DNA of 64,000 nt from Lentzea waywayandensis. Lineage in GTDB: Bacteria; Actinomycetota; Actinomycetes; Mycobacteriales; Pseudonocardiaceae. Of this stretch, positions 16,889 through 24,941 are shown piece by piece. The stretch lies in contig NZ_FOYL01000014.1 of the NCBI RefSeq assembly GCF_900115955.1, positions 124,001 through 188,000 on the forward strand, read 5' to 3'. The notes below the pieces were generated by a model. That model ran no database searches, was not told the DNA's origin, and was given only the letters and a program-made list of their open reading frames with translations. Every line of letters starts with the position of its first letter. Position 1 is the stretch's first letter. Both the position numbers and the translations under genes were made by a program.

Positions 16889-17823
16889 TCGGCCCCGTCG
16901 ACTCCTCGAAGGTCCCGCGTTACGCGGGTCCGGCGACCTTCGCCCGGCTGCCGCGCCTCGACCAGGTGGCGCACGCGGACGTCGCGGTGGTGGGAGTCCC
17001 GTTCGACACCGGCGTCTCGTACCGGCCGGGCGCGCGGTTCGCTCCCTCGGCCGTGCGGGAGGCGTCCCGGCTGCTGCGTCCGTACAACCCCGGTCTGGAC
17101 GTGTCGCCGTTCGAACGCGTGCAGGTCGCGGACGGCGGGGACATCGCGGTCAACCCGTTCCACATCGGCGAGGCCATCGAGACGATCGAGGGCGCGGCCA
17201 CTGATCTACAGCGCGACGGCACTCGGCTGGTCACCATCGGCGGTGACCACACGATCGCGCTTCCGTTGCTGCGGGCCGTGTCGCGGATCCACGGGCCGGT
17301 GGCGCTGCTGCACTTCGACGCGCACCTCGACACGTGGGACACCTACTTCGGTGAGCCGTACACGCACGGCACGCCGTTCCGGCGCGCGGTCGAGGACGGG
17401 ATCCTCGACACCGAGGCGATCTCGCACGTCGGCACGCGGGGACCGTTGTACGGCAAGAAGGACCTGGAGGACGACCGGCGGCTCGGGTTCGGCATCGTGA
17501 CGTCGTCGGACGTGATGCGGCGGGGTGTGGACGAGACCGTGGACGCGTTGCGGCAACGGATCGGTGATCGGCCGCTGTACGTGTCGATCGACATCGACGT
17601 GCTGGACCCGGCGCACGCTCCCGGCACCGGAACGCCTGAGGCGGGCGGGATGACCTCGCGCGAACTGCTGGAGATCGTGCGCGGGCTGCGGGGACTGAAC
17701 CTCGTGGGGGCGGACGTGGTCGAGGTGGCTCCTGCCTACGACCACGCGGACATCACTTCGGTGGCGGCCTCGCACGTGGCGTATGACTTGGTGAGTCTGC
17801 TGGCACTGAAGGAGGGCCTGTGA
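16885..17823 (+). CDS. Ureohydrolase (agmatinase / guanidinobutyrase)
   Basis: A 312-residue binuclear manganese hydrolase that releases urea from a guanidino substrate. All metal ligands are present: His122 (GGDHT), Asp145, His147 and Asp149 (FDAHLD), Asp236 and Asp238 ([22 protein letters not shown]). The family covers agmatinase, guanidinobutyrase and guanidinopropionase. The adjacent ThDP decarboxylase and aldehyde dehydrogenase favour 4-guanidinobutyrate as substrate (GbuA role). ATGA overlap with the symporter. Confidence 0.92.
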   Translation: MIGPVDSSKVPRYAGPATFARLPRLDQVAHADVAVVGVPFDTGVSYRPGARFAPSAVREASRLLRPYNPGLDVSPFERVQVADGGDIAVNPFHIGEAIETIEGAATDLQRDGTRLVTIGGDHTIALPLLRAVSRIHGPVALLHFDAHLDTWDTYFGEPYTHGTPFRRAVEDGILDTEAISHVGTRGPLYGKKDLEDDRRLGFGIVTSSDVMRRGVDETVDALRQRIGDRPLYVSIDIDVLDPAHAPGTGTPEAGGMTSRELLEIVRGLRGLNLVGADVVEVAPAYDHADITSVAASHVAYDLVSLLALKEGL

Positions 17824-17876
17824 GCGCGACGACGAACGACGTCGTGAGTCGGGCGGCGGCTGGGGAGGGCGTGTGA
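17820..17876 (+). CDS. Possible 18-codon bridging ORF
   Basis: A GTG-started ORF of 18 codons ([18 protein letters not shown]) fills the only gap in the operon. It overlaps the ureohydrolase stop by GTGA and the ThDP-enzyme start by GTGA. It may only keep ribosomes moving between the two genes. No known family. The gene that follows has its own Shine-Dalgarno (GGGGAGGG) inside it. Confidence 0.3.
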   Translation: MSATTNDVVSRAAAGEGV

Positions 17877-19489
17877 GCGAGCGCAACGGTGGCGATGTCG
17901 TCGTCGAGACGCTGGAGGCGCTCGGCGCGCACACCGTGTTCGGCATCCCCGGCCAGCACGCGCTCGGCCTCTTCGACGCGCTGCGGCGATCGGAGCTGCG
18001 CTACGTCGGTTCGCGGACCGAGGTCAACGCCGCCTTCGCCGCCGACGGCCATGCGCGGATCACCGGATCGGTGACGCCGCTGCTGGTGTCGACCGGGCCC
18101 GGCGCGCTGCAAACCCTTGCCGGGCTTCAGGAATCGGCCGCGGGCTCGGCTCCGGTGCTGGGCATCTCGTCGCAGATCCCCTCCGCCGGGCTGGGTGGGG
18201 TCCGGGGCGGGTACCTGCACGAGCTGACCGATCAGCTGGCGTCGTTCCGGGACGTGGTCAAGCACGCTCGGGTCGTCCGGCACGCGTCGCAGATCCCGTC
18301 TGCGCTGGCCGAGGCGTGGGAGATCGCGCTGACCGCGCCGTTCGGGCCGGTGTGGGTGGAGATCCCGCAGGACGTGCTGCTCGGGCCCGCTTCCGTGCCG
18401 CCCGTGACGTCGGTGTCCTGGTCGGCGCGCGAGTCGCACCCACGCGCGGAGCTGGTCGAGGAGGCCGTGCGGTTGCTGGACGGTGCTGCCCGGCCGGTGA
18501 TCCTCGCTGGTGGTGGCGCTCTGCACGCACGTGACGAACTGCTGGAGCTGGCGGAGAAACTGCGGGCGCCGGTCGTGACGACGTTCGGCGGCAAGGGCAA
18601 CTTCCCTTGGGAGCACCCGCTTTCCGCGCAGTCGTGGCTGGAGGACCGGCACACCACGGAGTTCCTGGCCGACGCGGACGTGCTGCTCGTCGTGGGCTCG
18701 GGGCTGGGTGAGCTGTCCAGCAACTACCGGACGTTCGCGCCGCGCGGCGCGGTGATCCAGATCGAGGCGGACCTCGGCAAGCTGGAGTCGAACTACCCGG
18801 CGCTCGGCATCCACGCGGATGCCCGCCATGCCTTGCGTGCCTTGACTTCCGGCGTGACGGGCCGCGCGGTGGACGGTGCCGCGGAGGAACGGGTGCTGGG
18901 GCTGCTGGCGAGCGTGCGGGAACGGCTGGCCACCCAGGAGCTCGACCTGGAGTGGCAGGTGTTGTCGGCGGTGCGGGCCGCGGTTCCCGACGGCACGCCG
19001 ACCTGCTGGGACATGACGATCCTCGCGTACTGGGCCTGGTCGGCCTGGGATCCGCGCGGCGGTGCGCAGTTCTCCGCCCAGGGCGCCGGCGGGCTCGGCT
19101 ACGGCTTCCCCGCCGCGCTCGGCGTGGCGGCGGCCGTCGACGGGCCGGTGCTCGCGGTGTCCGGTGACGGCGGCGCGATGTACGGGATCTCGGAGCTGGC
19201 CACGGCCGCGCAGCACGGGTCGCGGGTCGTGTGGCTGATCGTCGACGACGGCGGCTACGGCATCCTGCGCGAGTACATGACCGACGCGTTCGGCCAGGCC
19301 ACCGCCACCGAACTGACCCGCCCGGACTTCGTGGCGCTCGCCGAGGCGTTCGGCGTGCCCGCCACCCGCAGCACGCCCGAGTCGCTGCGCGAGGATCTCG
19401 CCAAGGCGTTCGCCGGGGACGGCCCGCACGTGGTCGTGCTGCCTGCGGTGTTGCGCATGTTCGCCCCCACGCATCTGGAGCACACGTGA
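17873..19489 (+). CDS. Thiamine-diphosphate-dependent decarboxylase (AruI-like)
   Basis: A 538-residue ThDP enzyme of the acetolactate synthase / 2-ketoarginine decarboxylase family. The N-terminal pyrimidine-binding domain carries the catalytic Glu50 (GSRTEVNAAFAADGHAR); a central domain follows; the C-terminal pyrophosphate domain has SGDGGAMYGISELATA and, about 25 residues later, VDDGGYGIL in place of the more usual NN. The neighbours suggest decarboxylation of 5-guanidino-2-oxopentanoate (2-ketoarginine) to 4-guanidinobutyraldehyde. Acetolactate synthase is unlikely because no regulatory subunit is near. Confidence 0.82.
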   Translation: MSERNGGDVVVETLEALGAHTVFGIPGQHALGLFDALRRSELRYVGSRTEVNAAFAADGHARITGSVTPLLVSTGPGALQTLAGLQESAAGSAPVLGISSQIPSAGLGGVRGGYLHELTDQLASFRDVVKHARVVRHASQIPSALAEAWEIALTAPFGPVWVEIPQDVLLGPASVPPVTSVSWSARESHPRAELVEEAVRLLDGAARPVILAGGGALHARDELLELAEKLRAPVVTTFGGKGNFPWEHPLSAQSWLEDRHTTEFLADADVLLVVGSGLGELSSNYRTFAPRGAVIQIEADLGKLESNYPALGIHADARHALRALTSGVTGRAVDGAAEERVLGLLASVRERLATQELDLEWQVLSAVRAAVPDGTPTCWDMTILAYWAWSAWDPRGGAQFSAQGAGGLGYGFPAALGVAAAVDGPVLAVSGDGGAMYGISELATAAQHGSRVVWLIVDDGGYGILREYMTDAFGQATATELTRPDFVALAEAFGVPATRSTPESLREDLAKAFAGDGPHVVVLPAVLRMFAPTHLEHT

Positions 19490-20874
19490 TCGTCGCGAAC
19501 TTCGTCAACGGCACCTCAGCCTCCGCCCAGGAGACCTCACCGCTCGTCGATCCCGCGACCGGCGAGGAGTTCGGCCGCGCGGTCGTCTCGCGTGCCGCCG
19601 AGGTCGACGCCGCCGTCCAGGCCGCCGCCGACGCCTTCCCCGCGTGGTCACGCACCACGCCCGGCGAACGTCAGCACGCGCTCCTCAAGCTCGCCGACCT
19701 CCTCGAGGCCAACGCCGAGGCGGTCGCCGACGCGGAGGTCCGCGAGACGGGCAAGGTCCGCTCGGTCCTGCTGGACGAGGAGATCCCGCAGTGCGCGGAC
19801 CAGATCCGGTTCTTCGCCGGCGCCGCCCGCGCTCTGGGCACCGCCGCCGCGGGTGAGTACATCCCCGGCCACACCTCGTACCAGCGCCGTGAGGCGGTCG
19901 GGGTGATCGCGCAGATCACGCCGTGGAACTACCCGCTGATGATGGCCGTCTGGAAGATCGCGCCGGCCCTGGCGGCGGGCAACACGGTGGTGTTGAAGCC
20001 CGCCGACACCACGCCGTCGTCCACGGTGCTGCTGGCCACCCTCGCGGCTCAAGTGCTGCCGGCGGGCGTGTTCAACGTCGTGCTGGGCGACCGCGACACC
20101 GGCCGGTTGCTGGTCGAGCACCCCGTGCCCGCCATGGTGTCGCTGACCGGCTCCACCCGCGCCGGCGTCGAGGTGGCTCGCAGCGCCGCCGCGACCGTGA
20201 AGCGCACGCACCTCGAACTCGGTGGCAACGCGCCGGTCCTGGTGTTCGACGACGTGGACGTGGCCGCCGCCGCGGAGGGCATCGTCGGCGCCGCGTTCTA
20301 CAACGCGGGCCAGGACTGCACGGCCGCGTCACGCGTGCTGGTGCACTCCGCCGTGCACGACGAGTTCGTCGAGGCACTGGTGAAGGCGGCCTCGGCCCAG
20401 GTTCCCGGCACCGACTTCGGGCCGTTGAACAGCCAGGCCCAGCTGGACCGCGTGCTCGGCCTGTTGTCCGGTTCCACCGCTACCGTCCACTGTGGAGGCA
20501 AGCGGCACGGCACCGCGGGGTTCTTCCTGGAACCCACCGTGGTCTCGGGCCTCGCGCAGGACGACGAGCTCGTTCAAGAAGAAGCGTTCGCCCCGTTGAT
20601 CACCGTGCAGGCGTTCGCGAACGACGACGAGGCCGTCGCACTCGCCAACGGTGTGCCGCAAGGGCTCGCGTCCTCGATCTGGACCCGCGACACCGGCCGG
20701 GTGGCGTCACTGACGGCACGGCTCGACTTCGGCATCGTCTGGGTCAACACGCACGGTCTCGTCGCGTCCGAGATGCCGCACGGCGGTTTCGGTGCCTCGG
20801 GCTACGGCAAGGACCTCTCGATGCACGGCCTGGAGGACTACACGCGCGTCAAGCACGTGATGATCGCGCACTGA
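19486..20874 (+). CDS. Aldehyde dehydrogenase (4-guanidinobutyraldehyde / aminobutyraldehyde type)
   Basis: A 462-residue NAD(P)-dependent aldehyde dehydrogenase. Catalytic Cys278 is in NAGQDCTAASR and Glu244 in HLELGGNAPVLVF; the Rossmann part has TPWNYPLMMAVWKIAPALAAGNTVVLKP. It resembles gamma-aminobutyraldehyde dehydrogenases. In this operon it would oxidise 4-guanidinobutyraldehyde to 4-guanidinobutyrate (KauB role), which the ureohydrolase then splits to GABA and urea. GTGA overlap with the previous gene. Its last 26 bases overlap the convergent oxygenase gene. Confidence 0.9.
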   Translation: MIVANFVNGTSASAQETSPLVDPATGEEFGRAVVSRAAEVDAAVQAAADAFPAWSRTTPGERQHALLKLADLLEANAEAVADAEVRETGKVRSVLLDEEIPQCADQIRFFAGAARALGTAAAGEYIPGHTSYQRREAVGVIAQITPWNYPLMMAVWKIAPALAAGNTVVLKPADTTPSSTVLLATLAAQVLPAGVFNVVLGDRDTGRLLVEHPVPAMVSLTGSTRAGVEVARSAAATVKRTHLELGGNAPVLVFDDVDVAAAAEGIVGAAFYNAGQDCTAASRVLVHSAVHDEFVEALVKAASAQVPGTDFGPLNSQAQLDRVLGLLSGSTATVHCGGKRHGTAGFFLEPTVVSGLAQDDELVQEEAFAPLITVQAFANDDEAVALANGVPQGLASSIWTRDTGRVASLTARLDFGIVWVNTHGLVASEMPHGGFGASGYGKDLSMHGLEDYTRVKHVMIAH

Positions 20875-21649
20875 GCATTGCCTTGTACGGCATCGGGTAG
20901 TGCAGCAGGCTGGCCGGCACGAACGCGGAGACGAGCCGGATCACCCGGATCCACCGGCGCAGCCTGCGCTCGTCCCGGTCCGTCCACTCCAGACCGAGCT
21001 TGTCCCGCAACGCCTCCGGCAACGTGCCGACGGCGAAGTCCGGCAGCACCCGTGCCGCGACGGGCCGCACCAACGGCCAGAGGGCGCTCGGCAGGTGCTC
21101 GGTGCCCGGCGCCTTGCCGGTCCGCAGTTCGAACGCCTCCAGCAGGTTCTGCACCCCGTCCGTGCACGCCAGCTGGGTGGCGACCACGTCGTCGAGGTAG
21201 TCGCGCAACGCGGTGAGATCGCTCGGCATCGTCCTGATGCCGAGCGTCTCCCCGGTCTCCCGCCACTCCCGGTACAGCCGCTCCTCGTGGATCGCGGGCA
21301 TCCTGGGCCGCAGCAGCCGGTACGCCGTGAGCAGCGAGTCGAAGCTGGTCGCGTGCACCCAGCGGAACAACTCCTCGTCCGCGCCGGGAATCAACGCGTG
21401 CGACCGCACCAGCCGCTCCGCCTCCTGGGCAGCCAGCTCACCGCCGAACAACCGCAGCTGCGACGAGGTGATGGTCCTCGTCAGCCGCGCGAACGGGTCG
21501 GCGCGATAGCCGTCGCGCACCGCGGCCGCGATCACCGGGTGCGCGACCTGCATCAGCACGGCACGGCCCAGCACCACCAGCTCGAACCGGGTGTACCAGC
21601 CGAGCCGCCACGTCACCGACTCCGGTCCCAGCGTCACGACCATGATCAT
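20849..21649 (-). CDS. MpaB-family (DUF2236) oxygenase-like protein
   Basis: A 266-residue protein of the DUF2236/MpaB/latex-clearing-protein family, haem-binding oxygenases or relatives. Typical blocks are WRLGWYTRFELVVLGRAVLMQVAHPVIAAAV, RLTRTITSSQLRLFGG and RSHALIPGADEELFRWVHATSFDSLL. The substrate is unknown. The ATG at 21649 overlaps an upstream small ORF by ATGA; a second ATG is two codons later. Confidence 0.85.
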   Translation of the reverse strand: MIMVVTLGPESVTWRLGWYTRFELVVLGRAVLMQVAHPVIAAAVRDGYRADPFARLTRTITSSQLRLFGGELAAQEAERLVRSHALIPGADEELFRWVHATSFDSLLTAYRLLRPRMPAIHEERLYREWRETGETLGIRTMPSDLTALRDYLDDVVATQLACTDGVQNLLEAFELRTGKAPGTEHLPSALWPLVRPVAARVLPDFAVGTLPEALRDKLGLEWTDRDERRLRRWIRVIRLVSAFVPASLLHYPMPYKAMLSARSSRA

Positions 21650-21831
21650 TCCGCGAGTCGGGCCACCCGACGAAGATCAGCACCCGAAGGTGTTACCGGC
21701 CCCGCCGGCCACAGAGCGGCGAGCTCGCACAGGCGGTCCCTGGCCTGCCCGAGACCGATGCCGTCCCCCAGGCCGCGGTAGTGAGACGCGACGACGTGCG
21801 GCACCTGCTCCGGCCCGGCCGCCGGCGCCAC
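21646..21831 (-). CDS. Small ORF coupled to the MpaB gene, start uncertain
   Basis: At least 61 codons (ending GADLRRVARLAE), overlapping the MpaB start by ATGA, which suggests translational coupling. Upstream in frame the sequence would encode WKTVIASLFLVTSAPVAPAAG, which looks like a signal peptide, but no ATG, GTG or TTG occurs before a stop near 21905. So the gene may start at GTG 21831 or may have lost its start. No family recognised. Confidence 0.35.
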   Translation of the reverse strand: MAPAAGPEQVPHVVASHYRGLGDGIGLGQARDRLCELAALWPAGPVTPSGADLRRVARLAE

Positions 21832-21878
21832 AGGCGCCGACGTGACCAGGAACAGGCTCGCGATGACGGTTTTCCACG

Positions 21879-21901
21879 CGACCGTGTTTTCAACACGATC
21901 G
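21879..21901. repeat. Inverted repeat beside the IS element
   Basis: CGACCGTGTT and AACACGATCG form a 9-of-10 matched inverted repeat around a 3-base centre. Overlapping it is the perfect palindrome ACACGATCGTGT (21893-21904). It lacks a T-run and looks more like an operator than a terminator. Confidence 0.4.
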
Positions 21902-21924
21902 TGTCATATCGCGCCACCGACTAG

Positions 21925-22856
21925 TGCGTGTCCTGTAAGTCATCGGAGCCAGAGCACGATGGCGGCGATGGTGAGTTCGGCCTGGTAGTAGGCGACGCGC
22001 TTGGCGTAACGGGTCGCAAGGTCGCGGAACTGCTTGAGCCGGTTGAAGCATCGTTCGACCACGTTGCGTTGCTTGTACAACTCGGTGTCGAACGCAGGTG
22101 GCCGTCCTCCACGTGCGCCTTTGGCCGCGCGTTGAGCGATTTGGTCGGTGCGTTCTGGGCTGACGAACGTGATCCCGCGCCGGCGTAATGCCTGCCGTGT
22201 CGAGGGATGCGAGTACGCCTTGTCCGCGATCACGACGTCTGGGCGTGATCGCGGACGCCCAGGCCCGTCACGCCGGACGCGGATACCGTCAAGCAGGGGC
22301 AGCAGTTGCGGGTTGTCGCCAGCCTGCCCGGCGGTGAGCACCACCCGCATCGGCAGTCCACGTCCGTCGACCGCGAGATGAATCTTCGTGCTCAGCCCTC
22401 CGCGGGACCGGCCGAGTCCCTCCCCGTCGACCGCGAGGGCGTCGACTTCGGCCGCGCAGCCCCCTTTTTCCGGGCTCCGGCCGAGTGCTGATGCGCCCGC
22501 ACGACACTGGAATCCACGCTGATCACCCACTCGACATCGCCGACGGAGTCATCCTTGACGATCACCTCGTCCAGAATGCGCGCCCAGGTGCCGTCTTTGG
22601 TCCACAACCGCAGCCGTTCATGCGCCGTCTTCCACGGCCCATACCGTTCCGGCAGGTCACGCCACGGCGCACCGGTCCGCAGCTTCCACAGGATCGCGTT
22701 GATCACCTGACGGTGATCGCGCCACCGGCGCCCACCACCCGACACCGGCGGAAGCAACGGCGCGATCGCCGCCCACGCACGATCCGTCAACTCACCACGA
22801 CCAACCACTGCAGAGAAATACCAGATGCCCAGATCAACGGGCTTACAGGACAGGCT
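21925..22856 (-). mobile_element. IS5-family insertion sequence (IS427-like group)
   Basis: A 932-base element with near-perfect terminal inverted repeats: TGCGTGTCCTGTAAG at the left and AGCCTGTCCTGTAAG reading inward from the right. It is flanked by CTAG on both sides (21921-21924 and 22857-22860), consistent with a TA or CTAG target duplication. It encodes one transposase in two overlapping frames. The clean flanks suggest a recent, intact insertion. Confidence 0.9.
21940..22808 (-). CDS. IS5-family transposase made by -1 frameshifting
   Basis: Two overlapping frames encode a DDE transposase. The first (22808 to 22392) has the DUF4096-type N-terminus (LTDRAWAAIAPLLPP, NAILWKLRTGAPWRDLPERYGPW) and the first catalytic Asp in VISVDSSVVRAHQ. 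The second (open from 22530 to 21940) has GLSTKIHLAVDGRGLP, a second Asp in VVIADKAYS and the Glu in RNVVERCFNRLKQFR. The frames join at A5G5 (minus strand; 22469-22460), a slippery site where a -1 shift restores one product of about 290 residues, as is usual in this IS group. Confidence 0.88.
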
Positions 22857-23553
22857 CTAGTCGAGCGGGTGGTCGAGCATCTTCATCACGTACTTCTCGT
22901 ACTCCCTGGAGCCGAACGCGTCCCAGTCCGTGATGTCGTTCTCCCGGTACTGGAACGCCTCGGCCAGCACGTACCCGTCCGGGAAGTCCGGCGTGGTCAG
23001 CGAGTAGCCACCGTCGACCAGGCCGACCGCGACGCGGCTCAGCACTGGGGGGGACCTTCATCTCCGTGACGCCCTCGAAGATCAGAAGGACGTCCGTGGG
23101 CTCGTCCGGCCCCCGCTCCGAGCAGAAGCAGATCACCTGGCGCTCCTCGTTGTGCCAGCGCACGGCGAAGTCCCTGGGCACCCACAGGGGGAACGGGTCT
23201 CGGAACCCTCCCCAGAAGCCGCGGCCACCGCCCCAGCCCAGCACCAGGTCGATGAGCTCCTGGACGTGGCCGCGCACGTCCATCCGGTCTCCGAAGCGCT
23301 TGCGCGCCTCGATCTCCAGCCGCTGCCCGATCACCCGGACCATCTCGCGCACCTCGTCGTCGTCGAAGTTGTTGAACGCGAGCCAGTCGGGGCCGTGGTC
23401 ACGGTGCGCGGTGAGGCGGGCGGCGAGTTCCGGGCTCGGAACGAGGCGCTCGAGCACCTCGACCACCCAGTCGACCATCCCGGCGGAGGCGTTCCAGCTG
23501 AAGGTCCAGGCGGGATCCTCGCCGGGCCTGTTCAGGAAGACGGAGGAGGACAC
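22857..23553 (-). pseudogene. Hypothetical protein gene interrupted by a homopolymer frameshift
   Basis: A gene of about 231 codons, starting at GTG 23551-23553 (VSSSVFLNRPGEDPAWTFSW). At residue about 168 it meets a run of seven C (23053-23047). After it the zero frame runs on into a GC-rich shadow sequence, while the +1-shifted frame continues naturally (VLSRVAVGLVDGGYSLTTPDFPDG ... MLDHPLD) to a TAG at 22859-22857. Six C would restore one reading frame. The stop codon lies within the CTAG target of the IS. Family not recognised; the C-terminal half is rich in aromatic and acidic residues. Confidence 0.65.
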
Positions 23554-23611
23554 CCGCCGAAGCGTAGTGACTGTTGACCTCCAGTTAAGTGGAGTTCGTA
23601 GCGTCACGAGC

Positions 23612-24556
23612 ATGTTCGCGATTCGGCAGTACGAGTTCGGCCCGGCGGAGAACCTGAGGTTCGAGGAGGTTCCCGACCCGGAACCCGCCGCGGGCCAGGT
23701 CCGCGTCACCGTGGCCGCCGCCGGCGTCCACCTCGTCGACACCACGATCCGCAAGGGCGGCTTCGGCCCGGTCGGCTTCCCGATGACGCCCGGACGTGAG
23801 GTCGCCGGCGTCGTCACCGCCCTCGGCGAGGACGTCGAGCCGGAGTGGCTCGGCCGCCGGGTCGTCGCACACCTCGGCCAGGCGAACGGCGGCTACGCCG
23901 AACTCGCGGTGGCCGGTGTGAGCGCCCTGCACGCGCTGTCCGACGACGTGTCGTTCGAGACGGCGGTCGCCATGATCGGCACCGGCCGCACGGTGGTCGC
24001 GGTGCTCGACTCGGCGAAGCTCACGAAGGACGACGTCGTGCTGGTGACGTCGGCGGCCGGCGGCATGGGCGCGTTGTTCGTGCAGGAGGCGCGCAACGTC
24101 GGCGCGCAGGTCATCGGCCTCGCGAGCACCGAGAAGCTCGACCTCGTCATGGACAACGGCGCGGACGCCGCCATCGACTACACCCGGGCCGGCTGGGCGG
24201 ACGGCCTCAAGGACATGACCGTGGTGCTGGACGGCGTCGGCGGCGAGGCGGGCGCGCTGGCGTTGAAGACGCTCGGACCGGGCGGGCGGCACGTCATCTA
24301 CGGCTGGGCGTCCGGGAGCATGACGCCGATCAGCACCGAGGCGTTGTTCGCGAACAGCCTCACGGCGACCGTCGCGCTCGGGCCCGGCCTGATGCGGCGT
24401 GGGCTGCGGGCGCTGGAGGACGAGTCGATGGCGGGGCTGGCGAGCGGCCGGTTCGTGCCGCTGGTCCACCCGCCGTTCGCGCTGAAGGACGCCCCGAAGG
24501 CGCACGAAGCGCTGGAATCGCGTGCCACGGCAGGGAAAGTCGTGCTCAGGCCGTGA
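23612..24556 (+). CDS. NADPH:quinone oxidoreductase / zinc-independent alcohol dehydrogenase
   Basis: A 314-residue medium-chain dehydrogenase/reductase. The GroES-like domain (FAIRQYEFGPAENLRFEEVPDPEP) lacks the structural and catalytic zinc cysteines, and the Rossmann fold has VLVTSAAGGMGALFVQEARNVGAQVIGLAST, typical of quinone reductases. The ATG at 23612 matches the family start. It is divergent to the interrupted gene and probably transcribed alone. Substrate unknown. Confidence 0.88.
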   Translation: MFAIRQYEFGPAENLRFEEVPDPEPAAGQVRVTVAAAGVHLVDTTIRKGGFGPVGFPMTPGREVAGVVTALGEDVEPEWLGRRVVAHLGQANGGYAELAVAGVSALHALSDDVSFETAVAMIGTGRTVVAVLDSAKLTKDDVVLVTSAAGGMGALFVQEARNVGAQVIGLASTEKLDLVMDNGADAAIDYTRAGWADGLKDMTVVLDGVGGEAGALALKTLGPGGRHVIYGWASGSMTPISTEALFANSLTATVALGPGLMRRGLRALEDESMAGLASGRFVPLVHPPFALKDAPKAHEALESRATAGKVVLRP

Positions 24557-24890
24557 CCCAGCGGTCGGCCATGCCGATGAGTTCGTCGACCATGGCGTGG
24601 ATGATCGCGTTCCGCGGTTCGGCGATCGGTTGCACGAACTCGGTCGCTGCCTTGAGGTCGGTGCGGATGACCCGCACGATCTCGGCGGCCTGCTCCTGGT
24701 TGTAGAAGCTCAGCCCGAAGTAGCCGTATCCGCCGTCCACGATCTCCCGCAGCGAGACGGCGAGTCGCTCGTCCCGCACGTGGTCCGCGCACACCTCGAC
24801 GGCCCACAGCATCGCGCCACGCGACGGGTTCCACGTCTCGTAGTCGCGGTCGGGGAAATCGGGCCAGTCGAGGTTGAAGATTCCGGACAT
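24546..24890 (-). CDS. Hypothetical protein, 114 residues
   Basis: Unrecognised family. An acidic, soluble protein (FNLDWPDFPDRDYETWNPSRGAMLW at the start; LSFYNQEQAAEIVRVIRTDL in the middle), predicted mostly helical in its C-terminal half. It overlaps the end of the quinone oxidoreductase by 11 bases in convergent orientation. A terminator stem lies just upstream, so it likely has its own promoter. Confidence 0.6.
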   Translation of the reverse strand: MSGIFNLDWPDFPDRDYETWNPSRGAMLWAVEVCADHVRDERLAVSLREIVDGGYGYFGLSFYNQEQAAEIVRVIRTDLKAATEFVQPIAEPRNAIIHAMVDELIGMADRWVTA

Positions 24891-24898
24891 GCGGAAAG

Positions 24899-24934
24899 GA
24901 TAATGGGGCCGTCCAAAGAGGACGACCCCATTAT
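24899..24934 (-). terminator. Intrinsic terminator after the anti-sigma gene
   Basis: ATAATGGGGCCGTCC and GGACGACCCCATTAT pair with one mismatch around the loop AAAGA. It lies 8 bases past the stop of the anti-sigma gene and reads ...CCCCATTATCC on the minus strand. Confidence 0.75.
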
Positions 24935-24941
24935 CTGTCGG

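Noticed and set aside
17873-19489. Acetolactate synthase large subunit
   Set aside because: No small regulatory subunit or ilv genes nearby; the operon context fits a guanidino-acid decarboxylase better.
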